A stretch of DNA of 64,000 nt from Pilaira anomala (lineage: Eukaryota; Mucoromycota; Mucoromycetes; Mucorales; Mucoraceae): NCBI GenBank assembly GCA_025716855.1, contig JAIXMQ010000003.1, positions 186,001-250,000 on the forward strand, written 5' to 3'. The notes beneath the pieces were generated by a model, which saw nothing but the letters and a program-made list of their open reading frames with translations, was not told the origin of the DNA and ran no database searches. Below, piece by piece: positions 22,859 through 33,986 of this stretch (position 1 is the first letter of the stretch; every line of letters starts with the position of its first letter). The position numbers and the translations under genes were made by a program.

Positions 22859-23600
22859 AATGATTCCTTTTTTTTGGTGTGATGGCGAGGAATAACGGCT
22901 GTTTTTCTTTTTTCTGTGATGATGTTAAGCTGTCTATCACTTTGGAAGCTGCTAGGAGGCTGTGTTCTTTTCCTTTATAGTCAATGTATGCTACAGGTTT
23001 GATATCTCCTAATTCTGCTATTAAGAGCTTTTTCTCTTGATCTTCACTAGGTTGAGATAATGCATCGAAAGCTGACAAAACAGCGGTTTTGTAATCTCGT
23101 GTACTGTGGATCTCTTTAACTACTTCTTGAGCTGTTGATAGTGGTGTGGTTATCTCGGTATCCAAAATTACCGCAACAGTATCATCGTTATCTACTTCTG
23201 TATCACTGTCTGTGCAGCTTTGATTCCCTTCACTCTCGTTATCGGTTTGTGCGGTTGCTTTTGCTTCCTGATCTCGAAAATGCTTTTTTAAATGTCTTTT
23301 CAATGAGTCAGGAAAAGCATATTTCTGACGAGAACAACAGGGGCAAAGGAAGACACCATCATCATTTCGTAAAACTCTGGTGGAAACTATTAGAAAATAA
23401 AATAGTCAGTATTTGCTTAAAAGAATACGCACTCTTGCTTTGACTCACCTCCATTTACTAAAACGTTCACTTCTGTTGAATGCAATCGGTAGTTTGCAGC
23501 CTTAGTTTGGATAATTCAGAAAATGTTATTTTACACACATTGCAAACAATTAATCTGGAACTCATGGCTTCAAAGATGTGGAAATTAATAAAGAAGAAAA
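22859..23600 (-). repeat. Right arm of the inverted duplication (antisense copy of the zinc-finger gene 5' half)
   Basis: Carries the same intron and coding segment as 21236-21976 on the opposite strand, including a 155-aa frame at 22836-23303. The copy stops at the end of the homology, where the frame changes to RNHSWLEFGG. The spacer between the arms is about 880 bp. Confidence 0.92.
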
Positions 23601-23759
23601 CGCTTTTTTTTTATTTGTTTTTGTGAAACGCCTTGCGAAACGCTTTTTTCTTGTTAATTCTTGTTTCATTATGTTCAAATCTAAATGAGTATTCAGAGTG
23701 CGTCTGTTGAAAGCTCACTCCTAATGACTATTTAAAGATTTCTTTCCTCATTCAAACAC

Positions 23760-25118
23760 TTCTGGAAAAATGATATTGAATGCTTAATCCATCCTTCACA
23801 ATCTTTTTTTTGTTACTTTTCCAGCCGATTCACATATACGATCTGTGAGACGATCATCTGCCGCCAATGGTGTTCTTCGAACACCAGCTTTTATTTTGAC
23901 CAAAACTCCTCGATTGGATTCAAGAAAGGAGAATATGGTGGTAAATATATGCACTTATGTCCTCGTTCTTCGATTAATGCTTTGATTACGTTTGGCTTGT
24001 GAATAGGTGCATTATCCATAACAATATACTGCCCTTTTATATTATTTTTATCTAGTGTATTCATTACGTTGTTTAGATAGGCCAAAAAGTGCTCAGTCCT
24101 TGTCCCAACTTTGCCACTTATTTTTACTTCCTTACCATCTGCCCTTCTTTTTTTAGAAGAAGCTGGTTCTGGTTTTTTAACTCCAATATTTATGATACCT
24201 GCTTGAGAAATTGCACCTAATATTGTAAATGTAACACCTTTTCCAGCTGGTACGGTGCTCTTTGCAGGTGTGCCTTTTAATGAACGGCCGTGGTTTCTTT
24301 GTGTATGTAAATTGAAACCTGCTTCATCAATAAAAACACAATTCTTAGAAAAATCCATATCTGCATCACTCTTATATTGTGCAACAATTGCTTTTCGTAA
24401 TGCTATTACTCTGTCAGTATTTCTTGCTGCTGGTATTTTTTCAAGTTTCTTTAACGTAATGTTATGCTTATGTACTAAATGTTTGTGAATGGCAGAAATA
24501 GAGACTTTCAAACCCTCAAATTTCTCACAAAGTTTTAGCTTTAACTCATCTAATATAGCAGTAGTATTCTTTTCGATATAGTCAACTAAAAATTTAGAAT
24601 GCTCCTCAGTCAACTTGTTATGAGGTCTTCCACGAGGTTTAGAATAAGATCCTGGAAGTCGTCTCTCAGGATCATTGTTATAAGTTTTAACGTAATTCTG
24701 GGCAGTGCGTACATTAATCCCAGTGGCTAAAGCTGAAGCTTTTGTCGTGAATCCTTCTTCGATATTAAGTCGAAGAGTTTCTCAACTTGTTTAGGAGTAT
24801 ATTTTCTGTAAGAACCTCTTGTTTTAACATTCAAAGCCGTATGTCCTCAATGGCATTGACTCTGCGAAGAGAAAAGCATCTCCAAAAAAAATCTTCATTC
24901 TCTTCCTCTATTAAATCTACTTCCATATATTCACGTACATATGATAGAGAATCACTCCCAATTCGTCTTATTTTCTCCATCCATTCTTCGCTCAAATTGA
25001 AATGCTCAATTTCCATTTCCTCCTGCTCGTCATCTTCCATATAATCGTCAGATGAAGTATCCATATCGTTATCTGAAATAATTTCTCTATCAGCAATAAA
25101 TTCACTAAAGCTTTGCAT
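23760..25118 (-). pseudogene. Tc1/mariner-type DDE transposase, multiple frameshifts
   Basis: The longest intact frame (24613-23891, 240 aa) carries the DDE/D core in order: CVFIDEAGFNLHT (first Asp), QYIVMDNAPIHKP (second Asp) and YLPPYSPFLNPIEEFWS (third acidic position). Upstream, in other frames, are an acidic leader from ATG 25118 (MQSFSEFIADREI), then KYTPKQVEKLFDLI and FTTKASALATGINVRTAQNY, a helix-turn-helix DNA-binding region. Downstream the C terminus continues in shifted frames (IKAGVRRTPLAADDRL, then KKDCEGWIKHSISFFQKCL). At least four single-base shifts, mostly at A/T runs, break it. The parts are in the correct order and otherwise well preserved, so decay is recent or some shifts are assembly errors. 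Confidence 0.85.
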
Positions 25119-25237
25119 GTTTGTTCTAATATTTAAACTAAATAAAAGAAAAAAAGGAGTAAAATCCTTTACGATATTTTAGATTATTTTATATTTTTTG
25201 TTCTAATCTCTTGGCGCAAAATTTATTACTAAGCAAC

Positions 25238-25328
25238 GCAAAACTATTTTTACCTTGACGTAAATATTCTTTTAAAGTCAGCGCAAATTAATTTTTATCT
25301 CAACGCAAACTCATATTCAAAAAACAGT
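25238..25328 (-). repeat. Right terminal inverted repeat of the mariner element
   Basis: Reverse complement of the left repeat at 21133-21224; ends in CAGT followed by A (25329). It lies 150 bp upstream of the PRPP synthetase ATG. Confidence 0.9.
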
Positions 25329-25478
25329 AGGTGTAAATCGGAACTGTTAAATAATTAAGTCACACTAAAAAAAAAAAAAAAAACTTTACAAGGTTCAAAT
25401 TTATTTAATGCTACAATAAAGGAAAAATTTGTTTTTTTTTATTCTTACACAACATACACACACATACACACACACAAA
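25329..25478 (+). promoter_or_regulatory. Short upstream region of PRPP synthetase, abutting the transposon
   Basis: Only 150 bp separate the transposon end from the start codon. They contain A and T runs and a CACACA leader directly before ATG. Any promoter element further upstream would have to lie inside the transposon or be displaced by it. Confidence 0.6.
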
Positions 25479-26517
25479 ATGTCAACGGACAACGCCATTA
25501 AACTTTTCACAGGTAATGCTTCACCAGCACTTGCTAAACTTGTTGCTAAGCGTATGGGGTTAAACCTTGCCAAGGCAACCGTTATCAAGTTTTCCAACCA
25601 AGAGACCTCTGTAACTATTGGAGAATCAGTACGTGATGAAGACGTATTTATTATTCAATCGGGTTGTGGAGAAATCAATGATAGTTTAATGGAATTGTTG
25701 ATCATGATCAATGCATGCAAGACAGCAAGTGCTCGTCGTATTACCGCCGTTATCCCATGTTTCCCTTATGCACGCCAAGATAAGAAGGATAAAAGTCGTG
25801 CACCTATTACTGCACGTTTAACTGCCAACATGTTGACAGTAGCTGGTGCAGATCATGTGATTACGATGGATTTACATGCTTCTCAAATTCAAGGCTTCTT
25901 TAATATCCCAGTTGATAACTTGTACTGTGAACCTTCTACTATTCATTATATCAAGACTAATATTCCTAACTGGAAGAATGCGATTATCGTGTCACCCGAT
26001 GCCGGAGGAGCTAAAAGAGCTACATCTATTGCAGATAATTTAGAATTAGATTTTGCTTTGATTCATAAGGAACGTAAGAAGGCAAATGAGGTCAGTCGTA
26101 TGGTTTTGGTAGGAGATGTGACAGGCAAGATTGCAATCTTGGTGGATGATATGGCAGATACTTGTGGTACTTTGGGTTTAGCAGCAAAAACATTAATGGA
26201 GAATGGAGCTGAAAAGGTCTATGCGATCGTAGCTCATGGTATTCTTTCAGGTAAAGCCATTCAAGTCATTAATGATTCAGTCATTGAAAAGATGGTCATT
26301 ACAAACACTATTCCTTCAGAGGAAAAGATGGCTCTTTGTCCTAAATTAGATATCATTGATATCTCTCCTACCATTGCTGAAGCTATTAGAAGGTAAAACA
26401 GTTTTTTTTTTATTTTAATTTGGTTTGATATTAATTCATTTTTTTTTTTTTTTTGTATTATCTAGAACCCATAATGGTGAATCTGTTTCTTATTTATTCT
26501 CTCATGTTCCTCAATAA
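25479..26517 (+). CDS. Ribose-phosphate pyrophosphokinase (PRPP synthetase)
   Basis: Exons 25479-26392 and 26466-26517 (intron with GT-AG, phase 2); 321 aa, the usual length. Makes 5-phosphoribosyl-1-pyrophosphate from ribose-5-phosphate and ATP, feeding purine, pyrimidine, histidine, tryptophan and NAD synthesis. Signatures seen: [20 protein letters not shown] near residue 38, the ATP-binding [13 protein letters not shown] near residue 93, the metal-binding [11 protein letters not shown] near residue 131, and the PRPP-binding loop [12 protein letters not shown] at about 221-232. The last 17 residues ([15 protein letters not shown]) come from the second exon; without it the conserved C terminus would be missing. 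Fungi carry several PRS paralogs; which one this is cannot be told here. Confidence 0.96.
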
Positions 26518-28397
26518 TTTTTCATATATTTATAGACCACACTTACACCTAAAAAAAAGAAAAAAAAAGAAAAAAAAAACTAAATTTTATAGATGTATTT
26601 TTTAAAAATAAATAAAACACAGTGTGTATTTTTGCTTTTTTATTTTTCAATCTTTTCTTTTTTTTAAAAGCACGACTTAGAATCATGAACCCTTCTTTTT
26701 TAAAAAGGGTTCTGTTTGTTTATCAAAGTTATTTCGTGAGGTGTAGTTAAGAGGAAAAGAAGTCCTTTAATCATTCGCAGCCTCAATTAAGTAGTAATTT
26801 TGACAGCTACGAAAAAGGAAATCTTCCGACTTATGTGCGACATAATTAAATAAGTATTTATCCCATAAGATGTATTGAGGGTTAAAGAAAAGCTATTTTT
26901 TATAACAGCTACATATTAAGTATACAAAAAAAAAATATGTAGCTAGATATGTATCAATTCCTCTACTATATAGTTTTTCATTCCCATGCAATTGTTATTG
27001 AGAGAATTCGCAAAAAAAAAAAAGCAAGGTCTTTGTTTTTTTACCGATTTCATGAAGGGAATAAAACAGATCCTCGGCACACATTGGTTACTCTTAGTAG
27101 TAGTAGTAGTAGTAGAAGAAGAAGAAGAAGAAAAGAAAAAAGAAAAGAAAAAGAGAAGAAGAGAAGAGAGAAGAGAGAAGAAGAGAAGAGAGAAGAAGAG
27201 AAGAGAGAAGCTTTCGAGTGACTTTCCAGCTTTAATTCGCTGGTAACAAGTTTATAATTTATATTTTCAGAAAAAAGGAAATACAAAAAAAGCATAATTC
27301 GTACTTATTATTGTTAACTAGTCTAATATAACCTAAATAACAGGAGATTTCACATAACAATAACTTCTTCAAGAATATATGGCAAAGTTTAGCCTACCTT
27401 ATTTTGCAACTATCTAAGGGTTTGGTGGTCAAACGCGGTTTATAACCGTAATTTGATCTTTGTTTTAGAAGATAGATCTTTCAGGAAGCTTCTCGAACGT
27501 TTTGATATTGTGATATGAATTGATTAAAAAAATTACGGCGCACCGCATCATACAACACAGGAACAAATGCCATTTTTGATATGTAGTCAGCATACTTCAT
27601 AGCCTTTTCAGAGAGAGGCATTTATTATTAACACTATCGAGGTTTACTACTAGATAATGAACTACTTGTTTGTATGTACATACATAATAAAGTAGTCGGA
27701 GCTCTATTATGTCTTACTTGGTACTAGTGTGAACATATTTTATATATGTTAAGCTACCTGTTGTATATTTTTATTTCCCCTTGGTAATCAAGTTATATGT
27801 AGTACAGCAAAAAGTGAATTTAATAGCAGTAACAGATGATATTATATTTTATTAAGAAGAAAAGGAAACCTAGAATTTAAAAAAAAAAGTTTAAAAGCAC
27901 ACTCTTTCGTCACCAAACTCAAAGGATAATACAGAAACTCTTTTTTTTTTTTTTTTTTTTGTCCTTATGTGTATGCCTTAGTGGGATTCGATAAAGAATT
28001 TTGGGTCTACAATTCAAGAAAACTTAGCCTTCTTTGACCCACTCGATGATTTAAAAATGTGAGCCGACAAATCTGAACCGTTCAACAATTTTGAGGATCG
28101 TTTTTTTACTTTAAACTGAAAAATGTTTCACAGGCACCATTTCTGCTTGCTTGTTATTGATACCAATTTTTATGGTTGTTAAATAATAATGCTGTCAATA
28201 TGTAAGCATTTACCAAAAAAAGAAAAGGCTCTCTGGAACGTTGAGAAAACTGTATTTCTTCGGTTACATATCCGAGAAAACGCAAAGCGTTTAGTCCCGT
28301 AGAAAAGGTTAAAGGTCCGTAATAAATAAATAAAAAAAAAACCCATCTTTTTCTTTCTTCCTCTTCTTTTTTACTTCACGTATTTTTTAAAAAAAAA
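26518..28397. other. Intergenic region with a GAA-rich repeat
   Basis: About 1.9 kb; no convincing gene. The frames at 26949-27295 on both strands are translations of the GAA/TAG repeat. A T run of about 21 sits at 27940-27960. The last 80 bp before 28398 are pyrimidine-rich, consistent with a 5' leader. Confidence 0.55.
27094..27209. repeat. (TAG)n followed by impure (GAA/AGA)n repeat
   Basis: About seven TAG units followed by roughly 95 bp of purine-only sequence built from GAA, AGA and GAAAA units. Such polypurine tracts can adopt triplex structure. Confidence 0.9.
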
Positions 28398-30749
28398 ATG
28401 AGTCTTTCACCCAGTGCGTTCAAATCAGCTAAAGCAGTAGTAGATGTATATTACAAGATTATAGGTGAGAAGAAAGTATACAAAATCAAGAACGAGATAT
28501 TATATCCTGGACAGCCTTTTGCAAACCATGCTTTACAAGTATCTTCTGAAGTAGTACGTCATACAGACGGAAAGGGAGGGTACTTACTTTCTATTGGTAT
28601 TCGAGCCTTTAAGCATATTGAACTTGTTCATTTTGAAGCAACTTACATGACCGAGTTAAATGACCAACGTATGATGGCAAACGGCTTCCAAAGTTGGAGT
28701 CAAGCGCGTGAATTGACTAAAAATGATAAAATTCCTGCTATTCGTTCTTCTGTTGCTTATCTTACTCAGTTGAATCTCCAGGGGTAAATATAAAAATAAA
28801 GAGGGATTAAAATAAGAGACTAACACAAAACATAGCGATTATGATTTCTTTGAACATACTGGTGAAAAAGGTTTAATCCATTCCAACAGTTATACTCACT
28901 TTCGTGACGTGAATAATGTAATTTCCTTTTTCGGTTCAGTTTCCGAGAACCTTGGCTACACTTATTTTAAAGGTGACTTTAAAAACAACACTTTGGGAAT
29001 TTACAAGGACGTGCTTGGAAAACACATGCAACCTAACCAAGAAATCGTATTTATCAAGGTCTTTATGGCCCAGGGACTTGATGCAGAAGCAGCTATTTGG
29101 GACAGTTATGCCGAATTTTTTCCAGATAAAAGATCAATTAAAGGAAACGATAATCCCGATCGTCATGTGAATGGTTGGACATCTTGGTATAACTATTATG
29201 GTGATGTCAGTGAAAAGATTATTAATGAAAACGTAGAGGCACTTCAAGAACACAAGTACCCAATTCATATTTTTCAAATTGATGATGGATTTCAAACAGC
29301 TATTGGTGATTGGCTTTCAATTAATGAAAAATTTCCCAGTGGTATGAAGATAGTAGCCGAAAAGATTAAAAGTGCTGGATTTAAGCCTGGGCTTTGGTTA
29401 GCTCCTTATGCTGTTGGATTCACTAGTCGTATTGTAACCGAACATCCCGAATGGTTAATTATCGATCCAGAAACGAAGAAGCCCGTGGTCGCTGGTCCTA
29501 ATTGGGGTGGTTTTTATGCTTTGGATATGTATAATCCTGGTGCTCGCGATTATTTGAAACATGTTTTTGAGGTCGTATTAGAAGATTGGGGATATGATAT
29601 GGTTAAACTTGATTTTTGCTTTGCTGCTGCCATGATTCCTAGAATGGGCAAATCGCGTGGTGAAATCATGTGGGATGCTATGGAGCTTATTCGTGAATTT
29701 GTTGGTCCCAAAAAGTTGATCTTAGGATGCGGCGTACCTTTAGCTGCCTCCTTCAGAAAGGTGGATTACTGTCGTATTGGATCTGATGTTGCTCCTTGGT
29801 GGGAAGGTAAGAAATAAATTATATGTCTTTACTAATTGTAACTGACATTTAAACCGCTCTTCCTTTTTTTGTAGACAGTAAGTTAAAGATGTTACATGTT
29901 CGTGAACGTGTATCTACAGCGAACTCACTTGTCTCTACATTAACACGTTGGACCATGTCCGATCGTATGTTTGGTAACGATCCTGATGTAATTATCTTAC
30001 GAAACAAGAACAATAAGCTGAGCCCTGATGAACGTTATACCCTTTGTGTCTTGAACAATATCCTTGGCTCTTTAGTATTTAGTTCAGATAATGTCTCACT
30101 CTACGGTGCTGACGAACATCTTTTATACTCTGCCACTTTCCCCAAGGTAGTTGCAAAAATTCATAGTGTATTAGAATATAGAACAAATTGTTTTATGATC
30201 AAATACTTTGTCAAGGATCCTCAAGGCAAATTACGTCGATACACAACCTATGCCAATTTAACCGATGAAGATCAAACCATTTATCTTGCTGAAAGTAGTG
30301 ACGATACTTATCTCCTGTTTGCTACCGACAATGATATGCACATGACTGAAGCTGATAAAAATGAACATTTGTTTTATCATCCTTCTTCTGCTACCAGGTT
30401 AAAACTCCATGAGACAAAGACTTTCTTGCATATTCCTGAACCTAAAGAAAAAGACGAATTATTGTTCTTGGGTTCCGTAAGTCATATTGTACCTGGCGCC
30501 GAATTAAAAGAGTTTAAGAAGGAAGGTGATCAGGTCAAGGTTGTATTTAATGATGTGAATACAAGACATCGTAAAGTCTATGCTGGTCTTGGTACTTATC
30601 TCCATGAACATCGTAATTATGTTCCTCCTGCTTTCAAAGTCAATGGAAAGCAAGTAGATTACGAATGGATTCCTGTTGGTGGTCATGGTGAAGGAAGACC
30701 TAAGAGTGAAGTCTTGGCTTTTATTATTGAAGAAGATTATGATATTTAA
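28398..30749 (+). CDS. GH36-type alpha-galactosidase
   Basis: Exons 28398-28783, 28836-29806, 29875-30749; 743 aa, all in phase. Hydrolyses terminal alpha-galactosides (raffinose, melibiose type). Family GH36 hallmarks: an N-terminal beta-sandwich with FQSWSQAR, the barrel with NGWTSWYNYYGDVSE and FQIDDGFQTAIGDW, the nucleophile Asp in VKLDFCFAA (about residue 388) and the acid/base Asp in CRIGSDVAPWW (about 446). A C-terminal beta domain follows. There is no signal peptide, so the enzyme should be intracellular, unlike secreted fungal GH27 enzymes. That layout resembles bacterial-type GH36 enzymes. Raffinose-synthase activity (same clan) cannot be excluded from sequence. Confidence 0.88.
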
Positions 30750-31100
30750 ATTTTTACTTATTTATTGATTATTTAATATTTATATATATAAAATGTATTT
30801 TGTACCTTTTTTATTTATTTCTGTGTATAATATGGCCTGATAGTTGGTTAAAAAAAAAAATCAGAACATGTATAATAAACAGTTACAAGCATATGAAATG
30901 TGTGAAATAATATCACAAGTACTGTAAAATAAACAATATTGTTAGAGCCTGGTGTGAATTTAAAGATCACGTTAAAGCGCTTATTTTTTTTTTAAATGTA
31001 CTACCCCTTCTGAAAAACTACCCCGTGTTTGTTGCAAAAATAAAAAATTTATGTATTGTATGTGTGTAATATGTTATAAGATGTGATTAAAATATTTCTT
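30750..31100. other. Intergenic region between convergent genes
   Basis: 350 bp shared 3' region of the GH36 gene and the SURF4 gene; a few A/T runs, no gene. Confidence 0.55.
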
Positions 31101-32048
31101 TTAGAACTGTTTCTTCTTTTCATCATAACTAAGACCACCAGGACCAATAGATACCAATAACAATAGACCACCCGTAATACTTAAACATTGAAAGAAATCA
31201 TACCGTAAGAAATCCCGTTTATAATTTGAATGATGAACGGACCACCAATTATTAACCAGCATATTAATTACACAAAGCAATGAAACCAAGAAAGTAGCAG
31301 ACCATTTGGCTCGGAATCCTACAACTACCATGCCGCAAGCTGCTAGTCCGACCGAAGCAACAATCATACGTACTAAATTCCACTCACCATTGAAAATAAA
31401 ACCAAGGAACAACAAAACAAGTAGAACACGACCTGCTAACTGAAAGTATTTGTGTCGCTCATTCTCGGTAAGTTGTGGCAATGATGCAAACACTGTATGT
31501 TTGGTTCGTTTACGTAAAATCGATTCAGACATACATAATAATAAACCACCTGTAACTGACAAGTTACGTAAAAAGAACATCTATTTTCCCCATTTCATAA
31601 GTGTCTTATTCTTTATAAAGAAAATAAATAAGTAAAAAAAATGCTTACCAGATCAAATACAAGTCCATAAGCAACGGCTTGTCCTGAAATTACTGTAGCT
31701 AATATAGCTACAGAAGGCCCCACTTGTCTCTTCAAAATTATGCATGTTGAAAACAGCATCATAGACTAATACAAATCAGTACTCATGTTTCACAGCAAAT
31801 GTTATATCATTAATACTTACAATGGAATTGAACCCCAAGAAAATTTGTGCTGTATACCAAGGAAAATAACGAGACATTTCTAAAAACATGACTTGATCTT
31901 TCCATTGCCACAGAATACGAAAGGCATCTTCATAAAATGTAGCTACAATCAAGAACCGACTGATTGCAGGTAAATGTGGTTTGATAGGTGCATGAACCAT
32001 ATTAACCCATTTTTCTACTCTTTCACTTGTTGACTTTAACGTATTCAT
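31101..32048 (-). CDS. ERV29: SURF4/Erv29-family ER cargo receptor
   Basis: Exons (minus strand) 32048-31821, 31765-31649, 31580-31101; 274 aa, the family length. SURF4/Erv29 proteins recruit soluble secretory cargo into COPII vesicles and cycle between ER and Golgi. Matches: the N-terminal FLIVATFYEDAFRILWQW block, multiple hydrophobic segments (about six or seven), the AAC-GMVVVGFRAKWSA region, and FFQCLSITGGLLLLVSIGPG followed by LSYDEKKKQF. The C-terminal KKQF is a dilysine ER-retrieval signal, as in SURF4. All three exons join in phase. SEC23, its coat partner, is encoded about 10 kb to the right, but they are separate genes with no sign of coupling. Confidence 0.95.
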
Positions 32049-33986
32049 TTTATATATAGATAGATAGAGATAAAGAAATAGCGAAAAAAAAAAGAAAATC
32101 TTTTAAAAAAGAGCTGTTGTATTGTATTTATAATGATTTTCTATTATACAACAAAAAGCATTCCTATTGACAACGAAACTCATACCTCCCCCCAACATTT
32201 TGTTTTATTCTCGGCTACATATTCATAACACAAATGTTTAATCGTGGCAGGAAACCTTAAGCCAATCAAAATTTAACGGAATCTTCTTTCCGCTCTCTCA
32301 AATTCTCTGTGTATCGGAATTTCATGCTGTTGCTTTTGAAGTTTCTTTTTTATTGAAAACACGCGTCCTCACTTTCAACTATATAGAAGGAGGGTGTAAA
32401 TGACCTCTTTTTTCTTTAAACCGAAAAAAACAAATGTAAAAAAGGTTAAGAAAATTTTTACATTAAAAATTCATATTCTTTGTATATATATCAGCGTACA
32501 CTATTTATTAAGCTCTTCTGTCAACATACAAACTAAAAAATAGTACCGTTTTAGGACTTATTTGAAAATGTACATTAAAAAAAAATTTGACCAAAACAAA
32601 AGACAAAACTTATGAAAATGTCAAAAAGACAAAAACTAACAAGAATATTCATTCTTCTGTCTAATAAGAAAACATGGCTATATGTATTGTATGTACACAT
32701 GCACATATTAGTGGTATCTTAATGCAGAGATGTATGCGTATGTCAAGTGTTTTTTGAGTTGACAGCAGAGTATTATGTATAGAATAATACTTGTCTTAAT
32801 TCATTGCAAAAAGTATAAAATTTAATACTTATCCATTTTTTTTTTTTTTGGGCATGCGAAAGCATCATTACATTGTCATAAATTAATTATATCAAAAGAC
32901 CATTACGTGGTGCCAAAAAAATCAAGCTCTTCAATATCAATCAATAGAATATCCTTTTTCTGTAATCTTTTCACAAAATAATACGTGGATTTTATTTTTA
33001 TAGTATCTGCATAACTTTGTCATTTTTTCTTACAAGTATTGTATTGAGAAGTTGGAGTATGTAGAAAGAGAGAAGAGCAGAATTATATTATGTACATAGT
33101 ACGGGTTTACAAGCATTATTTTATCACTACTGAAAGTATACACATTATATATGTAGCTCTTTTTTTTTAAAAAAAAAAAGGATTATGCACGTGTTGACAA
33201 CAAATCTATATGCATTTCTGTCTTTTTGCGGTCTTTCAAGAACTTAATGACAAGTTAAAATAAATCTTTGCCATAAGAACAATTTCAAAACTGTATTTGC
33301 AGGAAATCTTGAAAGTAAAAAGCTGCTGGTGTATTTACACCAGATTTTTTGTTAGAAATTTGACGCCAGGATAGAAACGCATCATTTAGATGCTTTTAAT
33401 TCCTTCCCAATGGTATCATATTGACTAGTTTTCATTTATATTTTATCATACGAATCATCTACTTGACTTTTGGTCCATAAGTAGATACTAATAAAATTAT
33501 AGCTACATATATTTGGTCAGGATGTACTAGAAAAAGTATAAAATATGTTTCGCAGAAATTATACGCAAGAAATATTACAATAATGGAACTACAATTTAAA
33601 TATATTTTACTCTGGATGAACTAGAAAAAGTATGATGTATATTAAAAAACTTCTGTTTAAATTGGTCTTGTGCATTTGGATCCCTCCCCCCCCCCCTCTC
33701 TCTCTCTCGCAAATAAAAAAAAAAATGCTTTTCTCACCCAAAAATTAATGTTAATCATAAGATATAATTGCGTTATATACATGATTTCATATTCGATTTT
33801 TATTTTACATGACAAACTCCCCTCTTACATATCTCCATTTTTAGTAAATAGAAAAAAAATCAGGTTTAATTCTTGAACACACTAACATAGTTTTACGTAC
33901 ACCCCAACGAATAATAATAAAATCCGCACTTTCTTTCTCCCTTTTAGTGTTTGTTGTTCACTTTTCTTATTAAACACTAAAGAAAT
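32049..33986. other. Long intergenic region between divergent genes
   Basis: 1.9 kb between two divergent genes (SURF4 and GH20), AT-rich, with a C8 run followed by CTCTCTCT near 33684. The frame at 33670-33876 was judged not coding. No RNA gene or repeat was recognised. Promoters of both genes should lie near its ends. Confidence 0.55.

Larger units (their letters stand above)
21133..25328. mobile_element. Tc1/mariner-type DNA transposon, rearranged
   Basis: About 4.2 kb bounded by inverted repeats of about 92 bp (21133-21224 and 25238-25328), which match almost base for base and end in ACTG/CAGT. The right end is followed by TA; the left end is preceded by CA where a TA target duplication would be expected, so one flank may have mutated. 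Inside are two convergent broken genes: a zinc-finger gene on the plus strand (21270-22617) and a DDE transposase on the minus strand (about 23760-25118). An inverted partial copy of the zinc-finger gene lies between them. The element lacks an intact transposase frame and is probably immobile on its own. It ends 150 bp before the PRPP synthetase start codon. Confidence 0.85.

Noticed and set aside
26949..27295. Charged Arg/Lys/Glu-rich frames on both strands
   Set aside because: Direct translation of the GAA/TAG microsatellite.
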